The translations under genes were made by a program, and so were the position numbers. From positions 1 to 33,872 of IMG/VR virus record IMGVR_UViG_3300046804_006776: a DNA stretch of 33,872 nt; one strand, 5' to 3'. Positions within the stretch are counted from its first letter, which is position 1, and the number at the start of each line of letters is the position of its first letter. This stretch comes from a virus. The notes under the pieces are model-generated. The model did no database searches and was not told the DNA's origin. It saw only the letters and a program-made list of their open reading frames with translations. Shown here one piece after another: positions 7,498-15,361 of this stretch.

Positions 7498-7503
7498 TAT
7501 TTA
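7498..7503 (-). promoter_or_regulatory. T4-type late promoter word TAAATA
   Basis: The minus strand reads ACATAAATACCC, 30 bases before the ATG of the Asn-Cys protein. It is the probable main promoter of the operon running down to 1749, since the following genes are contiguous or overlapping. Confidence 0.6.
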
Positions 7504-7578
7504 TGTGTTTGTCAAAGTGATGTTTGGTAATTTATTTTGACAAAAAGATTTCATTCCGGGAGACTTTTACCAGAATAC

Positions 7579-7608
7579 TTGACAGATATATGCCAATTTT
7601 GCTACAAT
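7579..7608 (+). promoter_or_regulatory. sigma70-like promoter for the SleB-type hydrolase
   Basis: TTGACA at 7579-7584 and TACAAT at 7603-7608 are separated by 18 bases, close to the bacterial housekeeping consensus. They lie about 90 bases ahead of the hydrolase ATG, in the longest gene-free gap of the window (7468-7695). This contrasts with the late-type motifs elsewhere and suggests that host RNA polymerase transcribes the gene without phage late factors. A second TTGACA at 7537-7542 has no good partner. Confidence 0.5.
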
Positions 7609-7681
7609 TTAAGATTGTTGGAATTATATTATTACTTAACTGAGTCTAACAAGGCATAATTAATTACACGACTTTTAAAAA

Positions 7682-7687
7682 AGGAGG
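7682..7687 (+). promoter_or_regulatory. strong Shine-Dalgarno AGGAGG
   Basis: A consensus AGGAGG lies 8 bases before the ATG at 7696 and fixes the hydrolase start. It is the strongest ribosome site I saw in the window. Confidence 0.8.
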
Positions 7688-7695
7688 GCATACCA

Positions 7696-8358
7696 ATGCG
7701 AAAACTACTTAATGTAGTCTTAACAGTAATAGGCCTGATGTTTTTATCAAGTGGCGTGGCGGCTGCATACGATAATAGCAACAGCATACAGGTTGCGTAC
7801 AATTATAATGATCATCAAGTAACAGATAGAATAGGATCATTTGTACAGACTGTAATAACACCAATCATCGATCCAAAGGATTTAGAATGCTTGGCAAAGA
7901 ACATATTCTACGAAAGTGCTAGTGAGCCTTATGAGGGCAAGATAGCAGTAGGAATGGTCACACTTAATCGCGCAAGACATCCAAACTTCCCTAAGAGTAT
8001 CTGTGATGTAGTGAAACAGCGAACAACTAAGAGTGTTCCAAGAAAAGTAACAACATCCTATGTAGTTAGGACAGGGTACTTTGGGAAACTTGAAAAGCGT
8101 ACAGAAACGCAGACAGTTTGGGATAGCGTAACAACTTGTCAATTCAGCTGGAGTTGTACAAAAGTTAAGAAACCCAAAGCTGATGACCCACGATGGATAG
8201 CTAGCCAAGAAGTAGCCTATGAACTACTTGCTGGAGGTTACGACAAACACGAAGAAAAGTATGGTAATTTAAAATACTTCCATGCTACATTTGTTCGTCC
8301 GGCCTGGCACGGCGTAAAGCGCATAATTCGAATTGGCGGTCACGTCTTTTACGAATAA
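7696..8358 (+). CDS. secreted SleB/CwlJ-type cell wall hydrolase
   Basis: A 220-residue protein. Residues 1-24 form a Sec signal peptide: MRKLL, a hydrophobic core VVLTVIGLMFLSSG, then VAAA before the likely cleavage. The mature part from about 62 matches the Hydrolase_2 (SleB/CwlJ) fold: LECLAKNIFYESASEP with the likely catalytic E73, then VGMVTLNRARHPNFP, ICDVV, a CQFSWSC stretch, and a C-terminal YFHATFVRPAW. About 45 residues between ICDVV and the FSW motif are an insert relative to minimal family members. Enzymes of this family cleave peptidoglycan glycan strands, probably as lytic transglycosylases. In a phage it would help lysis from the periplasm. It has its own sigma70-like promoter and strong Shine-Dalgarno. 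Confidence 0.88.
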   Translation: MRKLLNVVLTVIGLMFLSSGVAAAYDNSNSIQVAYNYNDHQVTDRIGSFVQTVITPIIDPKDLECLAKNIFYESASEPYEGKIAVGMVTLNRARHPNFPKSICDVVKQRTTKSVPRKVTTSYVVRTGYFGKLEKRTETQTVWDSVTTCQFSWSCTKVKKPKADDPRWIASQEVAYELLAGGYDKHEEKYGNLKYFHATFVRPAWHGVKRIIRIGGHVFYE

Positions 8359-8361
8359 ATA
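8356..8361 (+). promoter_or_regulatory. T4-type late promoter word TAAATA
   Basis: GAATAAATACTTTCATG: the motif overlaps the stop codon of the hydrolase gene and lies 5 bases before the next ATG. The small basic protein would then be transcribed late and nearly leaderless. Confidence 0.55.
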
Positions 8362-8366
8362 CTTTC

Positions 8367-8588
8367 ATGAGAATACATGAAATTATAACTGAAAAAACAA
8401 GTGCGGCCCTGTGTCGTAGCCCTAAGCGTCTAGGACGTAGTGATCACAGTTCTTGTGTATCTCAAGGGCTACGCCCGCACAATTCTAAAGGCAAAGGCCA
8501 TACAGATGGCAATGGCAATTACCTAAAAGGTAAGAAGTCTAAGTCTGTACAGTATGGCGGCCCAGTTAAAGACTACGACGGAAAGTGA
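8367..8588 (+). CDS. small basic protein with capsid-targeting-like N-terminus
   Basis: A 73-residue protein, glycine-, lysine- and serine-rich, with no hydrophobic core after residue 10, so probably disordered. The N-terminus MRIHEIITE resembles the short capsid-targeting sequences of T4 internal head proteins, which end in an I/L-x-E site cut by the prohead protease. Cleavage would fall after E9. The rest (KTSAALCRSPKRLGRSDHSS...KGKGHTDGNGNYLKGKKSKS) is strongly basic, as expected of a DNA-associated internal head protein. I do not recognise a named family. Its end overlaps the convergent GNAT-like gene by 16 bases. A housekeeping basic protein of other use is possible. Confidence 0.6.
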   Translation: MRIHEIITEKTSAALCRSPKRLGRSDHSSCVSQGLRPHNSKGKGHTDGNGNYLKGKKSKSVQYGGPVKDYDGK

Positions 8589-9145
8589 ACGTCCCATTTA
8601 GGGCATTGTTCATATTGTTCTAAAAATAGAGAGTGATCAAAAGACCAGACAGCGACTTGTCGGTCATGCCAACTTTGCTCACTTTCTAATTTTATTAGCC
8701 CTCGCTTACTCCAACTCTGTAACATCTTATTATGGCCCTTCATATACTGAGGTGGTTTAGATAGATCTACATTAACGTATGTAGAAATGTCCTTACCTTG
8801 TGTTTTTAACAACCAATTGATACAGGTAGGTAGAACTGTTTGAGAAACAATGTTTTGATGTTGCTCGTAAAATCCTCGAGGAGTCGGATTTATGGGAGAA
8901 TTATATTTTAAGACACACATCCTAGACATAATACTGTAGCCAGGAGCATTATATTTCTTAAGGCTGTGTACACCAAATGTTGCTATTGGATTGTTACCTT
9001 GGTAGACGATCCAATTATTAACCACAAGCTCTCCCGGCCAAAGAAATATTCTTGGGGATGTATGGAAGATGTAGCCTTCTTCGTACGCTTGCTTGAAGTA
9101 GGGCTTTAGATCTATACTAGGATTGTACTCAATAACTTTGAACAT
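8573..9145 (-). CDS. GNAT-like protein, paralogue of 19536-20090
   Basis: A 190-residue protein. It opens with MFKVIEYNPSIDLKPYFKQAYEEGY. A strand NWIVYQGNNPIATFGVHSL is followed by GYSIMSRMCVL, a layout that resembles the central strands of GNAT acyltransferases. A signature acetyl-CoA loop is not evident, so the call is tentative. It shares with 19536-20090 the start (YN-SLDL), the SR-CVL segment, QHQ-VSQ--LP-CI-W and a C-terminal Q-VWS/ELL region. In both places an HxD-type oxygenase gene abuts or overlaps it, which points to a joint function. It is the last gene of a four-gene minus-strand operon, and its first 34 bases overlap the upstream gene. Confidence 0.5.
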   Translation of the reverse strand: MFKVIEYNPSIDLKPYFKQAYEEGYIFHTSPRIFLWPGELVVNNWIVYQGNNPIATFGVHSLKKYNAPGYSIMSRMCVLKYNSPINPTPRGFYEQHQNIVSQTVLPTCINWLLKTQGKDISTYVNVDLSKPPQYMKGHNKMLQSWSKRGLIKLESEQSWHDRQVAVWSFDHSLFLEQYEQCPKWDVHFPS

Positions 9146-9786
9146 GCGTTTATATTAAGACTTAAGAAAAATTGATAGTTCAACCCAGTAGCTCGAGCAA
9201 TGTGTACAATGCTAGTATCTATTAGGTATAGGCGCCCTGCTTCTATATTTTTAACAATATCAAAATTATTTGTATTGTTAGCAAACCCTAGCTCTATTGT
9301 ACTAGGATCTGTAGTTCCCCATAGCCTAAACCAAAGAGCTGGAAATGTTGTATCTATGTGAGGTTTAAATTCTCCGCCAGCTTCCCATTTAAGGATATTA
9401 GATCTTGTCCAATAGCCGTCAAACACTCGCAGTGGATCTAAAGAAGGAATGACCATAGCAGGAGTTAAAACTGTAAAATCAGTTTCCATGTGCGGACTAT
9501 TTGGAAAGTCTTCATTCCAGTGAGCTAAAGATCCTACAGTAGGTTCTATAGTGTTGTCCATGCTACCGTTAGAATTAACTAATGGAAGGCCGTATCTGGG
9601 CAGTTCTAAATACCGATTCCCCCAACGCTTAAATTCAAACTGCTCTATTTCTTTTAGAAACTGTTCGCAGTCTATTTGTATATCTAAAGGTTGTAACGGA
9701 ATAGGGTGATACTTTTTAAATTCATCCTCTTTTAGATAAGGCAAATTGATAGCTCTGTTTCTAAGTATATCTAGGTAATCAGACAT
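9112..9786 (-). CDS. HxD-type 2OG-Fe(II) oxygenase-like protein
   Basis: A 224-residue protein with a double-stranded beta-helix iron site. GGEFKPHIDTTFP gives H143 and D145, WFRLWGTTDPSTIELGF follows, and AGRLYLIDTSIVHIARATG gives H195. This is the HxD...H pattern of Asp/Asn-beta-hydroxylase-like and prolyl-hydroxylase-like enzymes. It shares a METDFTV block, preceded by a W-NE-PN segment, with 22672-23253, which holds KLETDFTVWNEELPN, suggesting common descent. It overlaps both neighbours (8 bases upstream, 34 downstream). It probably oxidises a peptide or small molecule made or bound by the operon partners; the substrate is unknown. Confidence 0.72.
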   Translation of the reverse strand: MSDYLDILRNRAINLPYLKEDEFKKYHPIPLQPLDIQIDCEQFLKEIEQFEFKRWGNRYLELPRYGLPLVNSNGSMDNTIEPTVGSLAHWNEDFPNSPHMETDFTVLTPAMVIPSLDPLRVFDGYWTRSNILKWEAGGEFKPHIDTTFPALWFRLWGTTDPSTIELGFANNTNNFDIVKNIEAGRLYLIDTSIVHIARATGLNYQFFLSLNINACSKLLSTILV

Positions 9787-10477
9787 CTTTCAAAGGTTTA
9801 CCAACAAACTCGTTATACACAATATCAGGCGGCCCGCTAGTAAATTCATTAACCCAATTACTAGACCAGTACCAACCTTTGCTCCCGTAATTAACTCCTA
9901 AAATTAATCGATCTCTATCTGTTGTATTTGGTAATACGCGATGCCTTAAGTAAGCAGGAAATAATATAAAGTCTCCGGTCTCAACCTGTATTTCATGTTC
10001 AAACTGATACTTTTGTTTATACTTAATAGGCTGTGCGGCTAGTACTTGGTCTAATGGATTTTCGAGTATAATATTACCTTGTTCTGGGCTAGCGTCGACA
10101 TATAATACGCCACTAAATGGAATACTCAAGTGTAGATGGCTTTCAATCCATCCTCCTTTAGGAGTTTTGTTAGCCCATGATTGTGCTACATACGGTGTAA
10201 GTCCGTCGTAATAGTCTAACTCCTTCCAATATTCTTCTCCACATTTGTTAGCAAACTCTATAAAATGATTTGTTTCTTGAGGGAACTTTTTATGAATAAA
10301 ATTCTCTTCGTGGTACGAGCACAAATTACCGTTAGCCATAAACTGTTGATTGTTTTTACTAACCGGGTCCCATAGATAGTTTAATTTTGGAAATAGATTT
10401 TCTTTAATATCATTTACTCGATTGTACTTGGTTTTGATTATTTTAATCGGGAATAAGTTAATTGTTTCGATGGTCAT
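9779..10477 (-). CDS. 2OG-Fe(II) oxygenase-like protein (PF13759-type)
   Basis: A 232-residue protein in the same class as 587-1261 and 15348-15968. SWANKTPKGGWIESHLHLSIP supplies H114 and H116. FSGVLYVDASPEQGNIILENP is the central strand pair, VETGDFILFPAYLRHRVLPN gives H179, and DRDRLILGVN holds the late arginines R188/R190. The N-terminal half (INLFPIKIIKTKY) is the usual beta-helix lead-in of these phage enzymes. It overlaps the methyltransferase upstream by 20 bases and the next oxygenase by 8, so the three are probably translated together. The substrate is unknown. Confidence 0.8.
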   Translation of the reverse strand: MTIETINLFPIKIIKTKYNRVNDIKENLFPKLNYLWDPVSKNNQQFMANGNLCSYHEENFIHKKFPQETNHFIEFANKCGEEYWKELDYYDGLTPYVAQSWANKTPKGGWIESHLHLSIPFSGVLYVDASPEQGNIILENPLDQVLAAQPIKYKQKYQFEHEIQVETGDFILFPAYLRHRVLPNTTDRDRLILGVNYGSKGWYWSSNWVNEFTSGPPDIVYNEFVGKPLKDV

Positions 10478-11126
10478 TGTTTTTTCCGTGTATTAATACT
10501 ATCTCTATAAAACTAGGATCTCCCTTAGTTGTAACAGTAAGTGATAGACCTGCGCTGTTTAGTTGTTCTGATATTTCTTTTATAGTAAACGCGGCCTTTA
10601 ATGAATTAGTAAAATCTCTTTGAAATGACAAGTTCTCATTTGGAGCAGTTGTGGATACAATACGATCTACTAGGTATTCCTCTGTCGGCCTTACTAAATC
10701 CATAATAAAAATATCACCCGTTGCTATTCTTTTAATAGTGTTCCAAAAATTTAAAGGATTATGCGAATGATGAAGTGTTCCAGACGATATAACACAATTA
10801 AATTGATCTGATATATCTGTAAAGTATGATTGACGCACATCAATTCTATGAGACAGTCCTGCTTGTTCTATATTCTCTCTTGCTAGATCAATCATAGCCT
10901 TGCTTGCGTCATAACCGACAAAAGATATATCTGGGTATTCATTACATAGTCTGATAAGATACTTTGCCGGACCGCATCCTAGGTCTGCGATAACACCGGT
11001 ACTTACATTACAGTAATCTTTGTACCAATAAACAAACGCATCCTCGGAGTATTTTCGTCTAGCATCACTAAAAGATGTTGCTTGTTGAAAATCTTCCATT
11101 ATTTCAGGTTCTGTTTGTCGTTCCAT
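10458..11126 (-). CDS. class I SAM-dependent methyltransferase
   Basis: A 222-residue protein with a Rossmann methyltransferase core. Motif I is GVIADLGCGPAKYL (DLGCG at 48-52), the acidic end of strand 2 lies in FVGYDASKAM, and CVISSGTLHHSHNPLNFW is motif IV with the HH often seen in small-molecule or lipid methyltransferases. GDIFIMDLVRP follows. It would transfer a methyl group to an unknown acceptor. It is the first gene of a four-gene minus-strand operon with two oxygenases and a GNAT-like protein, and has a TAAATA motif 27 bases upstream. Confidence 0.88.
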   Translation of the reverse strand: MERQTEPEIMEDFQQATSFSDARRKYSEDAFVYWYKDYCNVSTGVIADLGCGPAKYLIRLCNEYPDISFVGYDASKAMIDLARENIEQAGLSHRIDVRQSYFTDISDQFNCVISSGTLHHSHNPLNFWNTIKRIATGDIFIMDLVRPTEEYLVDRIVSTTAPNENLSFQRDFTNSLKAAFTIKEISEQLNSAGLSLTVTTKGDPSFIEIVLIHGKNNDHRNN

Positions 11127-11135
11127 GCCAGTAAT

Positions 11136-11141
11136 TAAATA
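11136..11141 (+). promoter_or_regulatory. T4-type late promoter word TAAATA (plus strand)
   Basis: AATTAAATATG lies 34 bases before the GTG start of the cupin gene. With the minus-strand copy at 11154-11159 it forms a compact bidirectional, inward-crossing promoter pair. Confidence 0.45.
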
Positions 11142-11153
11142 TGTATATGTGTA

Positions 11154-11159
11154 TATTTA
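11154..11159 (-). promoter_or_regulatory. T4-type late promoter word TAAATA (minus strand)
   Basis: The minus strand reads AATTAAATATACA, 27 bases before the ATG of the methyltransferase at 11126. Confidence 0.5.
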
Positions 11160-11175
11160 ATTAAAGGCTAGCGTT

Positions 11176-11664
11176 GTGTGGAACAATTTGAAAGAATTTG
11201 CTGAATGGTATCGAGATAATAATTACCCTCTTAGACCCCCGTTTGATAGTGGAGTATACGTTACAGACGAAGCTGTGAGTTATGTTCTATATAGAGAAGG
11301 GCAGTACCAAGCTGAGTTATATCTAGTCAAACCCGGAAAAATGCCTCCTGAGCATAGTCACCCTAATGTTGAAAACATTATTATTGTGTTAGGAGGAACG
11401 TTAGAGTGTAGTGTTAACGGAGAAAAATTAGATGCTGAACCATACTGGAATAAAACAAACGCTGACGGAACTAGTGTAATGTTTGGATATATAACAGATA
11501 ATCTTAAACATCCAAGCACTCATAGTGTCGGCGGCGGCCCAAAAGGTGTAGCTTTAATATCATTTGAGAAATGGCATCCAAATGTTACACCCACAAGTAT
11601 ATCACACGATTGGGCTGGGCCACCAGTTGGCGACATTCACAAAGAAACATTAAAGAACATATAA
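11176..11664 (+). CDS. single-domain cupin
   Basis: A 162-residue protein. The first cupin motif is GKMPPEHSHPNVENIIIVLGG, giving metal ligands H60, H62 and E66. The second is weaker, with H116 in HPSTHSVGGGP. Cupins of this kind are isomerases, dioxygenases or binding proteins. The GTG at 11176 is the start because no ATG lies near and the first strand-forming residues follow directly. Its stop overlaps the ATG of the radical SAM gene as TAATG, so the two are coupled. Its substrate is unknown; a role in handling the radical SAM substrate or product is inference. Confidence 0.75.
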   Translation: MWNNLKEFAEWYRDNNYPLRPPFDSGVYVTDEAVSYVLYREGQYQAELYLVKPGKMPPEHSHPNVENIIIVLGGTLECSVNGEKLDAEPYWNKTNADGTSVMFGYITDNLKHPSTHSVGGGPKGVALISFEKWHPNVTPTSISHDWAGPPVGDIHKETLKNI

Positions 11665-13202
11665 TGCACGGACTATTATTAACAGGCTTTCCTACAGTTG
11701 GATATGTTGCTGTATATCGTCGAACAAGCGGAGCACATAGAATTGCGACATACTTAAGAAAAGAAGGTTGGGACATAGAAGTACTTGATTTTCTACTAGG
11801 ATGGAGTCTAGAGGAATTAAAAGAGTTCACACGTTCTAGGATAACAAGCAAAACTGTATTTGTCGGTTTCGGTGGAACATTTCCAATTTGGACTGATACA
11901 CTATGTCAATACTTTGAATGGGTAAGAAAAGAATATCCAAGTGTATCAATTATTGCCGGAGGACAAGTTAGTAACTTATATAAAGTAAATGCCGATTGGT
12001 ATATAGATGGGTTCGGAGAAAAAGCCATCGGAGCATTATTAAAACACATCACCGGAACTTCAACTGAAAAATTAAAATTTCAACTTTGGGACAATGGCCG
12101 TAAAATTATAAAAGGCAATTTAGATTACCCTAGTTTTCCTATGAAAGATCTAAGTATCCGCTACGAAGATAGAGATTTTATTTTAGAAAAAGAAACCTTG
12201 GTAACAGAACTTGGAAGAGGTTGTATCTTTAATTGTTCTTTTTGTAATTTTCCTATATTAGGAGTTACGGAAGATCATACTAGAGATGCCGATAACTTGT
12301 ACGAAGAGCTACAGGATACATATGATAGATTTGGTGTAACCAAATATGTTATAGCAGACGAGACTGTAAATGATTACACAGAGAAACTTGAAAAATTTGC
12401 CGGAGCAGTTAAAAGATTAAACTTTCAACCCAGGATGTATGGATTTGCTCGAGCAGATTTACTTGTCTCTCGTCCCCAGGATTGGGATATAATGCTTGCT
12501 ATGGGATTTACTGGCCACCATTATGGTATCGAGTCAACTAACCATAAGACACTTAAAACAATTGGCAAAGGTATGCATCCTGATAAGTTGCTACCTGGAC
12601 TACTAAATGCCAGAACATATTTTCAACAGCACGGAAGTTATCGAGGACAAATAAGTCTCATCGCTGGCTTACCATACGATACTCCGGCTAGTTTACAATC
12701 AACATTAGATTGGTGTAAAACTAATTGGAGAACAGAAAATACAATGCTATTTCCTTTGTATATTCCTAAGGAAAGTTACGGTGATAATAGTTCTAAATTA
12801 ACACAGGACTGGACCAAATATTATACTGAAACTAAAGAAGACTTACTTCCTAAAATAAAAGAAAGATTTCCTTACCTTCCTACACAATATGGAACTGGTG
12901 CTGCATTAGTTTCTCACACTGGATTAAGTTGGCAAAACGAAGTTTGGAATATTGAAGATGTAACAGAACTAGTATATAACTTTTATAAAAGTCCTGAATA
13001 TACACAAACTAATGGGCCCGTTCTTTGGAGCGTAGGAGAACTCGAACTAGCATTTGACAAGCCTTCGGGGTACTATGACGGAAAGACATTGAGCGATATT
13101 GCTAACGGCGATACTTCTCCCGAAGGCTTTTACAAGACGCTTATTAAGAGTAATCCTCTTGTAAAAGAATACATTACTAAAAAACTTAATTGGCGTTTTT
13201 AA
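11664..13202 (+). CDS. radical SAM protein with degenerate B12-binding-like N-domain
   Basis: A 512-residue protein, paralogue of 1749-3215. The N-terminal 130 residues are Rossmann-like (RRTSGAHRIATYLRKEGW, IIAGGQVS) and lack a DxHxxG cobalamin ligand. The radical SAM cluster motif is TELGRGCIFNCSFCNFP (C187, C191, C194), followed by VIADETVNDY, GIESTNHKTLK and ISLIAGLPYDTPAS. The start at ATG 11664 overlaps the cupin stop; longer in-frame starts would run far into the cupin gene. It is AT-rich like most of the window, unlike its paralogue. It could methylate or oxidise an unreactive carbon, but no substrate can be named. Confidence 0.85.
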   Translation: MHGLLLTGFPTVGYVAVYRRTSGAHRIATYLRKEGWDIEVLDFLLGWSLEELKEFTRSRITSKTVFVGFGGTFPIWTDTLCQYFEWVRKEYPSVSIIAGGQVSNLYKVNADWYIDGFGEKAIGALLKHITGTSTEKLKFQLWDNGRKIIKGNLDYPSFPMKDLSIRYEDRDFILEKETLVTELGRGCIFNCSFCNFPILGVTEDHTRDADNLYEELQDTYDRFGVTKYVIADETVNDYTEKLEKFAGAVKRLNFQPRMYGFARADLLVSRPQDWDIMLAMGFTGHHYGIESTNHKTLKTIGKGMHPDKLLPGLLNARTYFQQHGSYRGQISLIAGLPYDTPASLQSTLDWCKTNWRTENTMLFPLYIPKESYGDNSSKLTQDWTKYYTETKEDLLPKIKERFPYLPTQYGTGAALVSHTGLSWQNEVWNIEDVTELVYNFYKSPEYTQTNGPVLWSVGELELAFDKPSGYYDGKTLSDIANGDTSPEGFYKTLIKSNPLVKEYITKKLNWRF

Positions 13203-13980
13203 GATTTTGTTTTTCTTCTAATAATTTAACATACTGATTTTTAGGATGAAAATCAGATTTTAATATTTTTAACCAAGGTACTATGGATTTAATTAACCCT
13301 GTCTTAGTACTAAAGAATAAATTACAAAAACCTCTTATGGTGTCAAATTTAAACAATTTCTTATCAGCATGAAGTAACAAGATTGTTGTTTTTAGCAATT
13401 TACACATTAGTAATATTGAAAGAACAACGGTTATTATTTTCACAGGGGCTGACATTTTTAAATGTAACATAGTATCAAACGCAACAGACCTATGTTCCAA
13501 TTCTTCAACAGAATGCCATTGCCAAATTTTCCTGAAGTGTGGATGCATTTGATTAGATAATTCTTCATTTCCTAAAATATGTCCAGCAATTATACTGGTA
13601 TTGTGTTCTTGACAAGCAGTTATAACTAACAATGTTTTAAAAGACATTTTATGTTTATTGAGTTGATAATGATCAAATGCCTTTTTCTCGAGCAACGTAG
13701 CTGGAAGTCCTTGAGTATCTAGCCATTCATTGTATTGTTTGTGTACACGATTATGTTGAGATTCTTGTTTAATAAATTCTAAACACTGGGAATGTAATAC
13801 AGGGTCATTAATTTTATCTAGCGATCCTCGAATGGCATCGATGAATGCGATTTCTCCCCGACCAGTAAACGCAATTGATAAAGAATTGAAAAAATGAGTC
13901 TTAACTGGATCATTGTCAAGCCAATACTTTGGTAGATCTTGACTCCAATCTAAATCTAATCTTTTTGATTTAAATGTCAC
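13186..13980 (-). CDS. predicted metal-dependent (di-iron-type) hydrolase/oxygenase, PF10118-like
   Basis: A 264-residue helical protein. KQESQHNRVH (E73, H76, H80), a conserved glutamate near E43, QEHN at 124-127 and WHSVEELEHRSVAFD (H156, E159/E160, H163) form the repeated E/H pattern of the 'predicted metal-dependent hydrolase' family, thought to be ferritin-like di-iron. A hydrophobic stretch VKIITVVLSILLMCKLL near 175-195 could touch the membrane. The start is a GTG whose GTGA overlaps the TGA of the dehydrogenase upstream. It is the last gene of a four-gene operon with an oxygenase, a methyltransferase and an SDR, so it may be one step of a short pathway. The reaction is unknown. Confidence 0.75.
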   Translation of the reverse strand: MTFKSKRLDLDWSQDLPKYWLDNDPVKTHFFNSLSIAFTGRGEIAFIDAIRGSLDKINDPVLHSQCLEFIKQESQHNRVHKQYNEWLDTQGLPATLLEKKAFDHYQLNKHKMSFKTLLVITACQEHNTSIIAGHILGNEELSNQMHPHFRKIWQWHSVEELEHRSVAFDTMLHLKMSAPVKIITVVLSILLMCKLLKTTILLLHADKKLFKFDTIRGFCNLFFSTKTGLIKSIVPWLKILKSDFHPKNQYVKLLEEKQNLKNAN

Positions 13981-14582
13981 GAAGGTTTTCTCGGTTTAAT
14001 ATCAGTCCATGTAATATTAGGAACATCTAGCACCAATTCTCTAATAGACACTTTATCTCTAATTAATACTGAATGATAGATTAGTTCAGCAATATCAGTC
14101 GCATCTAATTTTTTACAATTGAATACCTTCCCCATATCAGTATCAACCGGACCCGGCGACACATCCAAAATTTGGGGAGTACCTATAGCAAGCCTACTTT
14201 TAACTAATCTATCTTGCCATTTCTTACTTTCTATATAAGTCTTAAGGTATATAGGATCAGGCATCATACTTAAAAATTCATTTATACCTTCGTCGCCTAA
14301 AAATTTAGCTTTAGTATTCAAATTTATAATCATTTTACTTGTGCCATCCCAACGCTTAATCATTTCTTTTAATAAATCAAACTGACCTTGATAATGAAAC
14401 GCATTGTTAATAAACACATCACAATCTTCTGAAAAATCTGCTATTTCTTTTATAGCATTAGGATCTCCTATGTCAAATCCTGTTGATTTGCTAAATCCTA
14501 TAACTGTATGTTGGCCAGCAGTGAATACATCTGCTAGTGCTTTGCCTATTCCTCTAGTATGTCCAGTGATTGCTATTTTCAT
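13977..14582 (-). CDS. short-chain dehydrogenase/reductase (SDR)
   Basis: A 201-residue protein. The nucleotide-binding motif is ITGHTRGIG (5-13), NNA is at 59-61, YIESK (Y116, K120) supplies the YxxxK catalytic pair, and SPGPVDTDM is the usual SDR loop. The catalytic serine position reads NLNTK, so T90 may replace Ser. The protein is somewhat short at the C-terminus. The ATG at 14582 overlaps the TGA of the methyltransferase (ATGA) and is preferred to an upstream in-frame ATG at 14600. It would oxidise or reduce an alcohol or carbonyl with NAD(P); the substrate is unknown. Confidence 0.85.
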   Translation of the reverse strand: MKIAITGHTRGIGKALADVFTAGQHTVIGFSKSTGFDIGDPNAIKEIADFSEDCDVFINNAFHYQGQFDLLKEMIKRWDGTSKMIINLNTKAKFLGDEGINEFLSMMPDPIYLKTYIESKKWQDRLVKSRLAIGTPQILDVSPGPVDTDMGKVFNCKKLDATDIAELIYHSVLIRDKVSIRELVLDVPNITWTDIKPRKPS

Positions 14583-15361
14583 TTTTTTGTCCAAGTACAC
14601 CTGTATCCCATAACGTATGGATCAGGACCTTTATACGCATCGAAAGTTTCTGACATATTAGGGTAAGGAAACATAATAGGAGTACATTTCATTTGTTCAG
14701 AAATTTCTCCTATAGTATCTCTATCGTTTAACAGCCTTACATCTAATACTAATTTTCCGCCCTTCTTTAAGGACCCGTATGCTTGATCCCAGTATGTCTC
14801 TTTAGGATAATGAAAGCACCAAGAAAAGTAAGATGTAATACAATCAACATCTTCTGGGAATTGCGTACCGGGCCCTTGTATTGTAAATCTGTTACGATCA
14901 AATCCTGTAGTAGCAATAGCATCTTCAATTGGTGCCCATGAATTATATACAGGATAATCTTTAGTATAATATACAGACGGCCCCCATGTGCTTTCGTTAG
15001 CATCAATAAGACAGAAAGTGCTGTTGGGCAGGTAAGATGCTAGTAACATATCTACTACAGCAACTCCACATCCGACGTCTACAATCTTAGCATTATTTGG
15101 TAGATCAAATGTACCAAACTTTTGTCTACCTACCCAAAAGTCTTGATTCCATTTAGGAAAATTTTCAAAGAACAATTGAAGAGTATTCTTCGGGCCTTTA
15201 ATATACAGACCGGCCTGCATGTTATGCCAACGTGCAAGTTCTAATACATTAGACCAAGAGACATTTAGTGGTCCTCGATCTGAATTTACTGTTAGGTCGT
15301 ATCGTTGCCACTCGTGAGTGCTTACTAATTTTTTCATATGGTCTATATCAAGGTTTGACAA
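14579..15361 (-). CDS. class I SAM-dependent methyltransferase
   Basis: A 260-residue protein. Motif I is AKIVDVGCGVAVVDML (VDVGCG at 94-99), followed by TFCLIDANEST and a post-core strand GGKLVLDVRLLNDRD. A tryptophan-rich N-terminal region (HEWQRYDLT, LELARWHNM) precedes the core and may bind substrate. I choose a TTG start (15359-15361), because AGGAG at 15368-15372 is spaced 6 bases from it. The next in-frame ATG at 15337 has no ribosome site. The start overlaps the end of the upstream oxygenase by 14 bases. The acceptor is unknown; sugar or small-molecule methylation is plausible. Confidence 0.85.
   Translation of the reverse strand: MSNLDIDHMKKLVSTHEWQRYDLTVNSDRGPLNVSWSNVLELARWHNMQAGLYIKGPKNTLQLFFENFPKWNQDFWVGRQKFGTFDLPNNAKIVDVGCGVAVVDMLLASYLPNSTFCLIDANESTWGPSVYYTKDYPVYNSWAPIEDAIATTGFDRNRFTIQGPGTQFPEDVDCITSYFSWCFHYPKETYWDQAYGSLKKGGKLVLDVRLLNDRDTIGEISEQMKCTPIMFPYPNMSETFDAYKGPDPYVMGYRCTWTKK

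Noticed and set aside
7882-8208. Minus-strand open frame opposite the SleB-type hydrolase
   Set aside because: The plus-strand gene has a signal peptide, catalytic motif and strong ribosome site; the antisense frame has none.
13186-13230. Intrinsic terminator at the 13202 convergent junction
   Set aside because: The CTTAA/TTAAG pairing near 13190-13206 is only five A/T-rich base pairs, too weak to support a call.
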